64,000 nucleotides of DNA from Ohtaekwangia sp036786105 (GTDB taxonomy: Bacteria; Bacteroidota; Bacteroidia; Cytophagales; Cyclobacteriaceae). Each line of letters opens with the position of its first letter. Positions within the stretch are counted from its first letter, which is position 1. Location of the stretch: positions 28,375-92,374 of the forward strand of contig NZ_DAIQRQ010000014.1 in the NCBI RefSeq assembly GCF_036786105.1, written 5' to 3'. The position numbers and the translations under genes are program-made. Below are positions 50,661-59,029 of this stretch, one piece after another. A model generated the notes under the pieces. That model made no database searches and had not been told where the DNA came from. It worked only from the letters and a program-made list of their open reading frames with translations.

Positions 50661-51464
50661 ATGGAAAATCAATCAGTCGCACAGAAGCTTGAAGCGCTCG
50701 TAAAACTCCAGTCCATTGACAGTAATCTTGACGAACTTAAAAAACTCCGGGGCGATCTGCCAGACGAAGTTCAGGATCTGGAAGATGAAATAGAAGGCTA
50801 CAAAACCCGCCTCACCCGCCACGAAGCCGAGCTAAGGGATATCGAGGAAAACAACAAGAAGCACAAGGAAGGTATCAAAGAAGCTGAAAAGCTTATCAAG
50901 AAATATAGCGAGCAACAGAAGAACGTTAGGAACAACAGAGAGTTTGACGCTATTACCAAAGAAATAGAGCTCCAGGAACTGGAGATCCAGATCTGCGAAA
51001 AGCGGATCAAGGAAGGCAAAGAAAGCATTACCCAGAAGAAAGACGAGATCGAAAAAACAGATGCGCTGATCAAAGAACGTGGCGAGCATTTGGATAATAA
51101 AAAGAAGGAGCTGAACGACATCCTTGCAGAAAGCCAGGAAGAAGAAAAGAGACTCCTTGCCGAGCGTGAGAAAGCTTCCAAGAAGATTGAAGATAAATTA
51201 CTGAAGTACTACGAAAGGCTGAGAGGAAGTCTCTCCAACGGCTTGGCCGTAGTGCGCGTAGTACGTGGTGCCGCAGAAGGTTGTAACATCGTGATCCCTC
51301 CTCAAAAGATCGCTGAGATCCGCGAGAAAAAGAAAATTGTTATCGATGAACATTCTGGTCGTATCTTAGCAGACGTTGATATGGATTCCCTCGATGAAGG
51401 CGACAAACCCAAAACCGCTAAGACAGCCGCACCAGCACCTAGCCGCAGAAAGAAAGTTGAATAA
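50661..51464 (+). CDS. Coiled-coil protein of the zf-RING_7 family with a degenerate zinc ribbon
   Basis: 267 residues: a long charged coiled coil (about 20-190; ELRDIEENNKKHKEGIKEAEK, NNREFDAITKEIELQELEIQ) and a C-terminal domain of the C4-type zinc-ribbon (PF02591) family. Family members usually have CxxC and a second CxxC before GRIL. Here only Cys208 remains: the aligned residues are Ala205, Asp229 and Ser232 (AAEGC and DEHSGRIL). So the fold is kept but zinc binding is not possible in the usual way. Family function is poorly known. A basic, Pro/Ala-rich tail follows. Co-transcribed with Nif3. Confidence 0.85.
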   Translation: MENQSVAQKLEALVKLQSIDSNLDELKKLRGDLPDEVQDLEDEIEGYKTRLTRHEAELRDIEENNKKHKEGIKEAEKLIKKYSEQQKNVRNNREFDAITKEIELQELEIQICEKRIKEGKESITQKKDEIEKTDALIKERGEHLDNKKKELNDILAESQEEEKRLLAEREKASKKIEDKLLKYYERLRGSLSNGLAVVRVVRGAAEGCNIVIPPQKIAEIREKKKIVIDEHSGRILADVDMDSLDEGDKPKTAKTAAPAPSRRKKVE

Positions 51465-52938
51465 CATTGTTTTTTGTTTACACAAAAAGGCAGGCCTTTG
51501 CGCTTGCCTTTTTTTATGCGCATTACTGCCGGGCTATGCGCAGGAATGGACTTTTAATACCACCTCCCAACAGGCATACGACCTGGTTATGAACCTGCAA
51601 ACGGAGGAAGCACGCGCGCTAATCCCTAAGCCTGAAACTCCGCAGGAACATTATGTAACCGCACTCGCTGAAGCCCTTGAACTGCTCATTACTGAAGATG
51701 GCGAGAAGTTCTCTGACTATGAGGCGCTGTTCGAGAAAAGACGCGACCGCAAGACCAAATTTACTTCCGCAGATGACTTGTTTCTGCAAGCCGAAATCAG
51801 TCTGCAATGGGCATTTGTATACCTGAAGTACGGCCATGAGTTTGATGCAGCACTGAACCTGCGACAGGCGTATCAGACGTCACAGGAAATCAAAAAACGC
51901 TTCCCTAAGTTTGCCGCGATTCATAAAACCGCCGGACTGCTTGAAATCATTATCGGATCTGTTCCTGAAAAGTATGACTGGGTGTTGGGCCTGTTAAACA
52001 TGGAAGGCTCCGTAGAGCAGGGACTGAACGAGCTCAGTAACTTCTCTCAATCCAATCATGTGCTCTCATTTGAAGCCAGTGCATTGTATGCACTTACACA
52101 GGGATTTGTATTGCAACAGCCAGCCATAGCGCTGGCCGAAGTAAAGAAAGACCTTGCTATTCATCCCAGCAACAAGTTAGCGTTGTTTTTAGGAGCAGCA
52201 TTGGCGATCAAAAACTCGCAGAGCGAAGAGGCTTTCGTTATGCTGAACACACTGAGCGATCAACCACAAAGCCTTCCCCTCTACTATGCCGATTACCTGA
52301 AAGGAGAAGTATACCTGCACAAGGCTGAATATCTGAATGCTATATCATCGTATCGGTCATTCATCAATAACTATAAAGGCGTTAACTACATGAAAGACGC
52401 CAACTACAAAATCGGGCTGTGTTACTGGTTGAATGGCAACAGCAGTGATGCACGGGCTGTGTTCAAGCAGGCCAAAACAATTGGAAAAGAATCTGCGGAA
52501 GCTGATAAATATGCGGCACGAAGCATGGCCGAAGATGAACTGCCGCACATCAAGCTGACACGTGCACGATACTATACCGATGGTGGCTATTATGATGATG
52601 CTTCCAGGGTGCTCGCGTCCATCACAACACGAGAGCTCCCCACAAAACGCGACCAGGTGGAGTATGCCTATAGAAAGGCACGGGTAGCACACAAAACCAA
52701 CGACCTGGCTGTGGCCAAAGAACAATACCTGCAAACTATTAAGTTGAATGGAGACGAGCCGTGGTATTTCGCTCCCAATGCCAGCCTGCAATTAGGCTAT
52801 ATAGCGATTGCCGAAAACAACATTGCACAGGCGAGAGACTACTTCAGGCGGGCATTGCTGTACAAGAAGCACGAGTATAAAAACAGTATCGATAGCAAAG
52901 CTAAATCTGCACTGGCTCAGCTTAACGACCGCAAGTGA
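51457..52938 (+). CDS. Exported IML2/DUF3808-like tetratricopeptide protein
   Basis: About 493 residues. The signal peptide ends LLPGYAQ|EW. Predicted start TTG 51457-51459 overlaps the previous stop (TTGAATAA). Helical repeats run throughout. The part VLGLLNMEGSVEQGLNELSNFS resembles the IML2/DUF3808 family (GLxGxxxEGLxxL). Later TPRs include LPLYYADYLKGEVYLHKAEY, DANYKIGLCYWLNGNSSDA and ASLQLGYIAIAENNIAQAR. Likely located in the periplasm; function unknown. Its 3' end overlaps the convergent phosphatase gene by 22 bases. A terminator-like hairpin lies inside its signal-peptide codons (51484-51515). Confidence 0.75.
   Translation: MNNIVFCLHKKAGLCACLFLCALLPGYAQEWTFNTTSQQAYDLVMNLQTEEARALIPKPETPQEHYVTALAEALELLITEDGEKFSDYEALFEKRRDRKTKFTSADDLFLQAEISLQWAFVYLKYGHEFDAALNLRQAYQTSQEIKKRFPKFAAIHKTAGLLEIIIGSVPEKYDWVLGLLNMEGSVEQGLNELSNFSQSNHVLSFEASALYALTQGFVLQQPAIALAEVKKDLAIHPSNKLALFLGAALAIKNSQSEEAFVMLNTLSDQPQSLPLYYADYLKGEVYLHKAEYLNAISSYRSFINNYKGVNYMKDANYKIGLCYWLNGNSSDARAVFKQAKTIGKESAEADKYAARSMAEDELPHIKLTRARYYTDGGYYDDASRVLASITTRELPTKRDQVEYAYRKARVAHKTNDLAVAKEQYLQTIKLNGDEPWYFAPNASLQLGYIAIAENNIAQARDYFRRALLYKKHEYKNSIDSKAKSALAQLNDRK
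51484..51515 (+). terminator. Terminator-like hairpin in signal-peptide codons
   Basis: AAAAAGGCA (51484-51492) pairs with TGCCTTTTT (51505-51513) around a 12-base loop, with a run of seven T. It would terminate the Nif3/coiled-coil transcript, yet it lies inside the next open frame. Confidence 0.6.
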
Positions 52939-53540
52939 TCGCGATCATTATACCGCTCGATGGAGAAAACAGAGCCGGTATAATTGAGTACATACAGACA
53001 AAGATTTTCATGCTCAAACATATCCATGCTCTTGAGCGGGTAACGCAACAAGTGTGTCAGCAAAATGCGGATAGCCCGGCCGTGCATGCAGATCAGAATC
53101 AACTCTTCGTCAGTCTTGCTCATAATATGATCGACTGCCGGCTTCATCCGCACAATTACATCTTCCGGACTCTCACCGCCTTCAATGCGTAACGAAGTAT
53201 TGCCTAACTCCCACTGGCGCAGCATATAATGATAGTACTCATCTTCGGAAGGAGAAACCTTGAAGCCTTCTTTCGTGCCCCAGCTGATTTCATTTAAACC
53301 TGCAAGCTGCTCGTGCGGCAGGCCCTTGTCCAGAAATCCCTTTACCGACTGGTGCGTGCGCTTCAATACGGAAGTATATACCTTTTGAAACGGAATATGT
53401 CCATAGGTTTCAAAGAAAGCCTGTGCCTGTGCCCTTCCGCGATCGTTCAGATCGGTATCCACACCGCTACCCTGCACAATGTTCTGCAGATTAAAGTCTG
53501 TTTGTCCGTGGCGGATCAGGTAGATTTTTTTACTGGTCAA
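52917..53540 (-). CDS. Histidine phosphatase superfamily protein
   Basis: 207-residue phosphoglycerate-mutase-like phosphatase. The catalytic RHG motif is IYLIRHGQTDFNLQNIVQG with His11; the second Arg and Glu are in TSVLKRTHQSV and GLNEISWGTKEG, and the second His in LILICMHGRAIRILLTHLL. Substrate unknown; small phosphate esters or nucleotides are typical. It is convergent with and overlaps the TPR gene by 22 bases. The upstream spacer holds a TATACTTG box, one mismatch from the -7 consensus. Confidence 0.9.
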   Translation of the reverse strand: MTSKKIYLIRHGQTDFNLQNIVQGSGVDTDLNDRGRAQAQAFFETYGHIPFQKVYTSVLKRTHQSVKGFLDKGLPHEQLAGLNEISWGTKEGFKVSPSEDEYYHYMLRQWELGNTSLRIEGGESPEDVIVRMKPAVDHIMSKTDEELILICMHGRAIRILLTHLLRYPLKSMDMFEHENLCLYVLNYTGSVFSIERYNDRDHLRSLS

Positions 53541-53674
53541 TTTTGCATTATTTTGGGCGCAAGTATAGCTAATCGCAAGCAGTTATCCGTTATCAGAAAC
53601 AGTTATCCGGGCAGATTGTTCATTTGACCGGCAACACCGCGGTAAGGCTATACGAAGCAGATTTAAACCGAAGC

Positions 53675-54100
53675 ATGAGCATTTTTAAACACGTAACCGT
53701 TGAAGCGCTCAACAAGTGGTCGCCCAACACCATGGCCGAAAATATCGGTATAGAATTTACAGCCGTGGGCGAAGATTACCTCGAAGCAAAAATGCCTGTT
53801 GACCATCGAACTCATCAACCCATGGGATTGTTACACGGTGGCGCCTCCGTGGCCCTGGCTGAAACCATGGGCAGTGTGGCTGCCATGTGTTGCGTAGATA
53901 TAACCCAGCAGTATTGTGTTGGATTAGAGATAAATGCCAATCACATTAAAAGCGTACGAAGCGGATTTGTGAAAGGTATTGTCAAAGCAATACATATAGG
54001 AAAAAAGACACAGGTGTGGGAGATCCGCATTACCAGCGAAGAAAACCAGCTGGTGTGCGTCAGCCGGATTACCATGGCGGTGCTTGACAGAAAGAATTAA
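53675..54100 (+). CDS. Hotdog-fold thioesterase, probably for DHNA-CoA
   Basis: About 141 residues of the PaaI/YdiI type. The active-site part is HRTHQPMGLLHGGASVALAETMGS, with Glu, in the hotdog helix; the later strand CVGLEINANHIKSVRSGFVKG is also typical. It lies 20 bases before an isochorismate synthase on the same strand. That pairing suggests it releases 1,4-dihydroxy-2-naphthoate in menaquinone synthesis (MenI role). I chose ATG 53675; a longer ORF to 53624 is non-conserved. The specific substrate is inferred from the neighbour. Confidence 0.85.
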   Translation: MSIFKHVTVEALNKWSPNTMAENIGIEFTAVGEDYLEAKMPVDHRTHQPMGLLHGGASVALAETMGSVAAMCCVDITQQYCVGLEINANHIKSVRSGFVKGIVKAIHIGKKTQVWEIRITSEENQLVCVSRITMAVLDRKN

Positions 54101-54120
54101 GAAGAGAATTGGCTTTGCGC

Positions 54121-55320
54121 ATGAATAATGTCACTGCGGTTTCACCATCCTTGCAACGGGAAACCGATTACTTGTCTACCCTCATCGCCTATGCAATTGA
54201 AAATCAGTTTTCAGTTGCCGTGTGGCGTCTTCCCAACGATTCGGTAAAGCATATTGTTATTTCGCGCAAGCCGCAGCTCCTGAAACGGGATGCTACTATT
54301 CTGGAAGAGCTGGAGCAGGGATTTATCTTCGCTCCTTTCGACCGAAACAGCGATACTATATTTCTACCAGCCGACTATAAATTTTCGTTCACAGACGGAA
54401 CATTGCGAGCTCCGGAGCATCCGGTAGAGACCACTTCGCATACCTGGTTTGAGGAACAGTTTCAGGCAATGTCTGCAAAAGTTACCCGGTTGCATCACGC
54501 TAAGAATACCGAAGTCATACACCATGCCGTTACTGATTATACATCGCTGGTAGCTGCAGGTGTAGCAGAGATTGAGAAAGGAACGATGGAGAAGATCGTA
54601 CCTTCCCGCACAAAGATGATCGACCTGCCTCCCGAATTCGATATAGTGCAGTCGTTTCAAAACCTGTGCCGCACCTACCCTAACGCATTGATCTCGTTTG
54701 TAAGCTCTCCTGAAAGCGGAAGCTGGCTGGGCGCAACGCCCGAGGTACTGGTAAGCGTGGAAGACAAACAGATATTCCGAACTGTAGCACTGGCCGGAAC
54801 GCAACCTTACCAGGAAGGCACAAACCTGAAAACTGTTGCCTGGACCCAAAAAGAAATTGAAGAGCAGGCATTGGTAGAACGCTATGTGATTAGCTGCTTT
54901 AAAAAAATACGGGTACGGGAATATGATGAGCATGGCCCCAAGACCGTAGTGGCTGGCAATCTGATCCATTTGAAGTCTGATTTTACCGTGGATATGAAAG
55001 CGATCGACTTCCCGCAACTGGGTTCGGTTATGCTTCAACTCCTCCATCCTACTTCGGCAGTATGTGGTATGCCACTTGAACCCGCGCTTGATTTTCTGAG
55101 GAAGCACGAAGGATATAATCGCCAGTTCTATGCAGGTTTCCTCGGCCCGGTAAATGTAGCGGGCAATACAAATATATTTGTCAATCTGCGTTGCATGCAG
55201 CTGCTCGACAGTAAAGCTATACTCTATGCCGGTGCCGGTGTAACGATCGACTCTATACCCGAACGGGAATGGAATGAAACCGAGATCAAGTTCAACACCT
55301 TGTTGAATGTTCTGAAATAA
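54121..55320 (+). CDS. menF: Isochorismate synthase
   Basis: Chorismate-binding enzyme of about 399 residues, first step of menaquinone (or siderophore) synthesis. Conserved parts: KIVPSRTKMIDLP with SFVSSPESGSWLGATPEVLV, FRTVALAGTQPY, LVERYVISCFKKIRV, VAGNLIHLKSDF, LHPTSAVCGMPLEPALDF and KHEGYNRQFYAGFLGPV, with the Mg-binding Glu residues. Menaquinone is the expected quinone of Bacteroidota, so MenF is preferred over a siderophore role. I chose ATG 54121 over a TTG at 54109. It ends at a bidirectional terminator. Confidence 0.93.
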   Translation: MNNVTAVSPSLQRETDYLSTLIAYAIENQFSVAVWRLPNDSVKHIVISRKPQLLKRDATILEELEQGFIFAPFDRNSDTIFLPADYKFSFTDGTLRAPEHPVETTSHTWFEEQFQAMSAKVTRLHHAKNTEVIHHAVTDYTSLVAAGVAEIEKGTMEKIVPSRTKMIDLPPEFDIVQSFQNLCRTYPNALISFVSSPESGSWLGATPEVLVSVEDKQIFRTVALAGTQPYQEGTNLKTVAWTQKEIEEQALVERYVISCFKKIRVREYDEHGPKTVVAGNLIHLKSDFTVDMKAIDFPQLGSVMLQLLHPTSAVCGMPLEPALDFLRKHEGYNRQFYAGFLGPVNVAGNTNIFVNLRCMQLLDSKAILYAGAGVTIDSIPEREWNETEIKFNTLLNVLK

Positions 55321-55356
55321 AAGAAGTCCGAAACTATATTTCGGGCTTCTTCTTTT
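55316..55356. terminator. Bidirectional terminator after menF
   Basis: A 13-bp stem (55321-55333 with 55339-55351, one G-T pair) has loop CTATA. It is followed by CTTTTAC on the plus strand and TTTATTTC on the minus strand and lies between convergent genes. Confidence 0.8.
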
Positions 55357-55367
55357 ACAGTCAGTGT

Positions 55368-56582
55368 TTATAAGTAACTCAACCACCACTTTTCGCGGTG
55401 ATTCAGTTTATAAGTATCGTACCATTTGCACAGCGGATATAGCGCCAGCACAACGCCGATCCACACAAGGTATGTAACCCCCAGACTAAATCCGTAACCT
55501 TTCAAAGCCGGTGAGTCCGTAACCCACGTATTGAAGGTCATATCCGAAAATGTATAGCCAGTGGACATGGCTGCTATAACAGCAATAATATGGATGAGGT
55601 AAAGATGTAAAATATAGTAGAACATCGGCACACGGCCCAGTGAAATGAGTGCCAGCGAGAACTTTCCTTTAAAGTTTTCGGAGATTGACAGGAACAACAT
55701 GGCAGGCCCCAGCGTGATGAGTAAATACAGCAGTGAGGGAGGATACTTCGTTACATTCATGAACGAGAGGAAGGTAAATATACCATTCTTCTGGGTACTC
55801 CACGGATTCGGGTCACCGTACACATTGATCAGCCGCAACACTACAAACAGGATAATAGCGCCACCACCCAGATACGTTAATATCTTCTTTCTGCGCTGTG
55901 CATCAAACGAAGACAGGTAGAGGGAACCGAAGCAATACCCCAGTAGCATAGTGCCTGCCCACGGAATAATCGGGTAACCAACATATAAAAACGTAAAGGA
56001 AAACGTAAAACCACCTTGCTCATGCAACAGCGACCAGGCTAACGCATCCGCTCCCTGACCGGTTACATGTATACCGTCCAGCAGGTTGTGGCCGAATACA
56101 AGTATAATTCCCGTGATCAAAATTGCCTTGAATGGCAGGTGAATAAAAGCTGACAGCGTGATCATACCCAGCGCAAGTGCCCAGATCACGGTTAACGCCA
56201 TTAGTGAGAAATGTATATTAAAGAACCAGGCAAAATTGATTACTGTAAACTCCAGAACGATCAGCCAAATACCACGTTTTAACAGAAACGCAGTAAGTTC
56301 TTTTTTGCCCTTTCGGCTACCTACCATGAAGGCCGATGTGCCGGCCAGAAATACAAATACAGGGGCACAGAAATGCGTGATCCATCGTGTAAAAAATATA
56401 GCAACAGTTGTCTTCTCCAGGTTTACCGGATTGAACAGAAATGCATCAGCATGAAAATAGTCTCGCACATGGTCTAGCGCCATGATCACCATTACAATCC
56501 CCCGCAGCAAATCGATCGATTCAATACGGATAGATTTTGTAATGGGTACAGTTGCCGGGGGTGTAAGGGTTGTAGCGTTCAT
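55368..56582 (-). CDS. DUF1624 / heparan-alpha-glucosaminide N-acetyltransferase-like membrane protein
   Basis: 404-residue polytopic protein (about 10-11 membrane segments) of the DUF1624/YeiB-like group. Start region: RIESIDLLRGIVMVIMALDHVRDYFHADAF; the conserved DHVR His is the putative acyl-transfer residue. HFCAPVFVFLAGTSAFMVG and YILHLYLIHIIAVIAAM are also family-typical. Related proteins transfer acetyl groups across membranes to sugars. The substrate here is unknown. The gene is convergent with menF and has a 338-base upstream spacer. Confidence 0.87.
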   Translation of the reverse strand: MNATTLTPPATVPITKSIRIESIDLLRGIVMVIMALDHVRDYFHADAFLFNPVNLEKTTVAIFFTRWITHFCAPVFVFLAGTSAFMVGSRKGKKELTAFLLKRGIWLIVLEFTVINFAWFFNIHFSLMALTVIWALALGMITLSAFIHLPFKAILITGIILVFGHNLLDGIHVTGQGADALAWSLLHEQGGFTFSFTFLYVGYPIIPWAGTMLLGYCFGSLYLSSFDAQRRKKILTYLGGGAIILFVVLRLINVYGDPNPWSTQKNGIFTFLSFMNVTKYPPSLLYLLITLGPAMLFLSISENFKGKFSLALISLGRVPMFYYILHLYLIHIIAVIAAMSTGYTFSDMTFNTWVTDSPALKGYGFSLGVTYLVWIGVVLALYPLCKWYDTYKLNHREKWWLSYL

Positions 56583-56920
56583 ACGGTTGTGAAAGTACTG
56601 ATAAATGGAACGGTGTTATATCAATTGGGCGACATATATATTTCAACTTCTGATACGCAATTCGCAAGAACCGGGTTGATATTTTAGCAAGGTATTCTCA
56701 TACTGGATAACATTCCAATAAATACATTCTACTACCTGGTCATCAGCGTTTTATACCACAACAAGCGCAATCTCCTCTACGAAAAATAACTTTTGATCGT
56801 TGAAAATAGTCGTCAGCGTTCATCCATACAACCGGATTTCAAACGTTGGTGTAGATTTGGAACGTTCGGCACAGAATTTACACAGATTTCTGTCGTTACC
56901 TTAAGGTCAAATTGACGTTC
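56583..56920. other. Gene-free spacer between divergent genes
   Basis: No frame over 30 codons with coding features. The octamer-like TAACTTTTG (near 56787) resembles the gyrA -7 box on the plus strand. It should contain the promoters of the DUF1624 gene and of the SPW gene, but I cannot place them confidently. Confidence 0.4.
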
Positions 56921-57373
56921 ATGAAATTCATATCAACAAAAGTGCATGGCGTGCTTGATTATCTGGTGGGAAGTTTGTTGATCGCAATTCCCTGGTTATT
57001 CGGATTTGCAAGCTACGGCCAGGAGACCTGGGTTTTAGTTATCGCCGGTACAAGCATCATAATCTATAGCTTTTTAACCCAATACGAAGCAGGCCTTATG
57101 AAAGTGCTCCCCATAACAGCACATCTTATTTTTGATTTTATACTGGGTACATTGATCGTAGCTTCCCCCTGGTTGCTGGAATTTGATGCACAGGTTTATC
57201 TCCCACATGTAGTGACCGGTAGTCTGTTGGTGCTGGCTGCTATATTTACCCGTACCATTCCGGCAGATGATCGGATGAATGAACCTGGACTGTTTGAACG
57301 CGGCTTTGACAGCAATACTTCTGAAGAACCACTCGTGGCCAGCAAGAGTCGCGGCCCCTGGGTTACACACTAA
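56921..57373 (+). CDS. SPW repeat membrane protein
   Basis: About 150 residues with four membrane segments arranged as two SPW repeats: LDYLVGSLLIAIPWLFGF and FDFILGTLIVASPWLLEFD, each with the PW pair after a hydrophobic run. The C-terminus is a soluble tail (DSNTSEEPLVASKSRGPW). Function unknown; some relatives are linked to general stress. I chose the ATG at 56921 over the TTG at 56912. The next gene, a response regulator, is on the same strand but 191 bases on. Confidence 0.85.
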   Translation: MKFISTKVHGVLDYLVGSLLIAIPWLFGFASYGQETWVLVIAGTSIIIYSFLTQYEAGLMKVLPITAHLIFDFILGTLIVASPWLLEFDAQVYLPHVVTGSLLVLAAIFTRTIPADDRMNEPGLFERGFDSNTSEEPLVASKSRGPWVTH

Positions 57374-57511
57374 ATTCATTGCATACAACAGCCCTTCGCA
57401 AGGCAATTGAAAGTGAAGTATATCCATTGCCTTTATAGAATATACTATATATTTATTTTGCCCACATACTTCTCAACCGATTTCCGCATCGCTTCGAAAT
57501 TTTTGTTATAT

Positions 57512-57527
57512 CATCAAACGTTTGATG
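57512..57527. promoter_or_regulatory. 16-base perfect palindrome, candidate operator
   Basis: CATCAAACGTTTGATG is its own reverse complement. It lies 37 bases before the response-regulator ATG (57565). A -7-like TATATTTA (57552-57559) would place transcription start at about 57564, putting the palindrome centre near -45, a usual activator position. Confidence 0.5.
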
Positions 57528-57564
57528 GTTTCACCGCTTGATTGAATCGTCTATATTTACTCAC

Positions 57565-58194
57565 ATGGTGAAAGTAATTGTAGTAGATAATCACGCCCTC
57601 TATCGAATTGGTCTTGTAACGTTACTAAAAAGTGATCCCCGATTTGTGGTAGTCGGTGAATACAAAAGTTTCCAGGCCATTAAACCGCATATTTCAACTC
57701 TAAATGCAGATCTTGTATTCATTGACATCTCTCTTAACAGGCAAAGCGGACTGGATATAGCGGCATATATAAAAAATAATACCCCGTCAATTAAGGTAAT
57801 TATACTTACCGCATTAAACGAAGAATGCTATATCTTGAGCGCTGTAGAAGCGGATGTCGATGGATATATTCACAAAGATTCTGAGCCATCGGAATTGCTC
57901 ATGGGCATAGGACGTATACTGGAAGGCGAAAAATTCTATTCCCTTGACATATCAAACCGCCTCATTAGCAACCTGCATAAGAAAAATTTCCGCGGCCTTC
58001 CATTCCTTACCGCCAAAGAAAAAGAAGTAATCCGTTACCTGATGGAAGGTAATTCCACCAGGAGGATTGCAGAACTGATGGAGATAAGTCCGCGCACGGT
58101 CGATACTCACCGTGCTAACATTCTCGGTAAATTCAATCTTAAAAACACGAATGAGCTTATTTCGAAAATAGCAAAGCAGAAGATACGCATATAA
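57565..58194 (+). CDS. LuxR/NarL-family response regulator
   Basis: About 209 residues. The receiver has VKVIVVDNHALYRIG with Asp8-Asn9 in place of the usual acidic pair, phospho-acceptor Asp54 in DLVFIDISLN, and Lys in YIHKDSEP. The DNA-binding domain (about 145-209) has the LuxR helix-turn-helix: LTAKEKEVIRYLMEGNSTRRIAELMEISPRTVDTHRANILGKFNLKN. No sensor kinase gene is next to it. It is preceded by a palindrome (57512-57527) that may be its own binding site. I chose the ATG at 57565 because the extra N-terminus of the longer frame is not conserved-looking. Confidence 0.92.
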   Translation: MVKVIVVDNHALYRIGLVTLLKSDPRFVVVGEYKSFQAIKPHISTLNADLVFIDISLNRQSGLDIAAYIKNNTPSIKVIILTALNEECYILSAVEADVDGYIHKDSEPSELLMGIGRILEGEKFYSLDISNRLISNLHKKNFRGLPFLTAKEKEVIRYLMEGNSTRRIAELMEISPRTVDTHRANILGKFNLKNTNELISKIAKQKIRI

Positions 58195-58405
58195 ATAAAT
58201 TGTTATCAGCTACCTTACCGCAATCTACTTTTATAGAAAATCATTAACTGCTAACGAATAACATGTCATAGATAACATATATATACTACCACAAAAATGG
58301 TGAGTAATTAAAATGATAAAATTTCTCTTTAAAACATACACCTGATCTGTATACCTTTAATAAAAAGTACCATTTTAAACGTTAACAATCCTTCCAAAAG
58401 TTAAT

Positions 58406-58927
58406 ATGGTGTTGTTGGATATAACGATAGCGCAATTACTCGCTGACCCGATGATGTATGTCATTTCCTTCCTGTTAGGTGTTGGTACACTTATTCTTAT
58501 CTTTCGAGAACTACAGAAAAACACGTTGATTGTCAGAGAAAAACCAAGCGCAAAAGAACTTATAGATAAACTTGAAGACATTGGTTTCTTCAATGAAATA
58601 GATCGTGTTGAATATAAACTTGCCTCCTACCGACTTCTAAGAAGAACGTATGCAATTATACGCGAGACACTGCAACAGCTGAATAAAGATTTGACATTGG
58701 AACACAGGTCTATTCTGAACAAAGATCTTCAGACATTACTCCTGGACACGGAGGAACTTCTCTATCATCCGGCAATAGCGCAAATGCTGCATGACACCGA
58801 AGAACTGAAAATTCAAAAGCCCGCGAAGGATAAACTTTCAAATCTCAAACGAAGGTATCATAACATCCTGTTGAAGTATGACAAGACACTGCTGAGCAGG
58901 GAAACGTTTTTTGCAATGCAGTCATAA
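58406..58927 (+). CDS. Membrane-anchored helical protein of unknown function
   Basis: 173 residues, not recognised. An N-terminal membrane segment (MMYVISFLLGVGTLILIF) is followed by a charged, all-helical cytoplasmic part with coiled-coil tendency (RLLRRTYAIIRETLQQLNKDLTLEHRS, NLKRRYHNILLKYDKTLL). It follows the response regulator after 211 bases. A TACCTTTA box (58352-58359), one mismatch from the -7 consensus, lies 47 bases before the ATG. Low similarity to anything I know. Confidence 0.6.
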   Translation: MVLLDITIAQLLADPMMYVISFLLGVGTLILIFRELQKNTLIVREKPSAKELIDKLEDIGFFNEIDRVEYKLASYRLLRRTYAIIRETLQQLNKDLTLEHRSILNKDLQTLLLDTEELLYHPAIAQMLHDTEELKIQKPAKDKLSNLKRRYHNILLKYDKTLLSRETFFAMQS

Positions 58928-58970
58928 TCTTACAAAGTCTGGAAGACGATTGACGAGCACCGAAGTAAGT

Positions 58971-59007
58971 GGCGCTCCAGCAGCTCGTTGCCAGAGGCTA
59001 GCAGCCG
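58971..59007. repeat. AGCAGCT/GCTAGCAGCC word repeat
   Basis: About 37 bases of repeated words (CCAGCAGCTCGTTGCCAG, AGGCTAGCAGCC) between the unknown protein gene and the SRPBCC gene. Similar words occur at 32484, 32696, 59950-60003 and 62531-62563. Confidence 0.5.
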
Positions 59008-59029
59008 AAACTTTTTTCTACCTTGCGGA

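Noticed and set aside
50832..51181. Two hydrophobic frames antisense to the coiled-coil gene
   Set aside because: Antisense of Lys/Glu-rich codons always reads Phe/Leu/Ser-rich; this is a shadow effect.
54364..55389. 341-codon open frame antisense to menF
   Set aside because: Antisense to clear chorismate-binding motifs; no domain; crosses a terminator hairpin.
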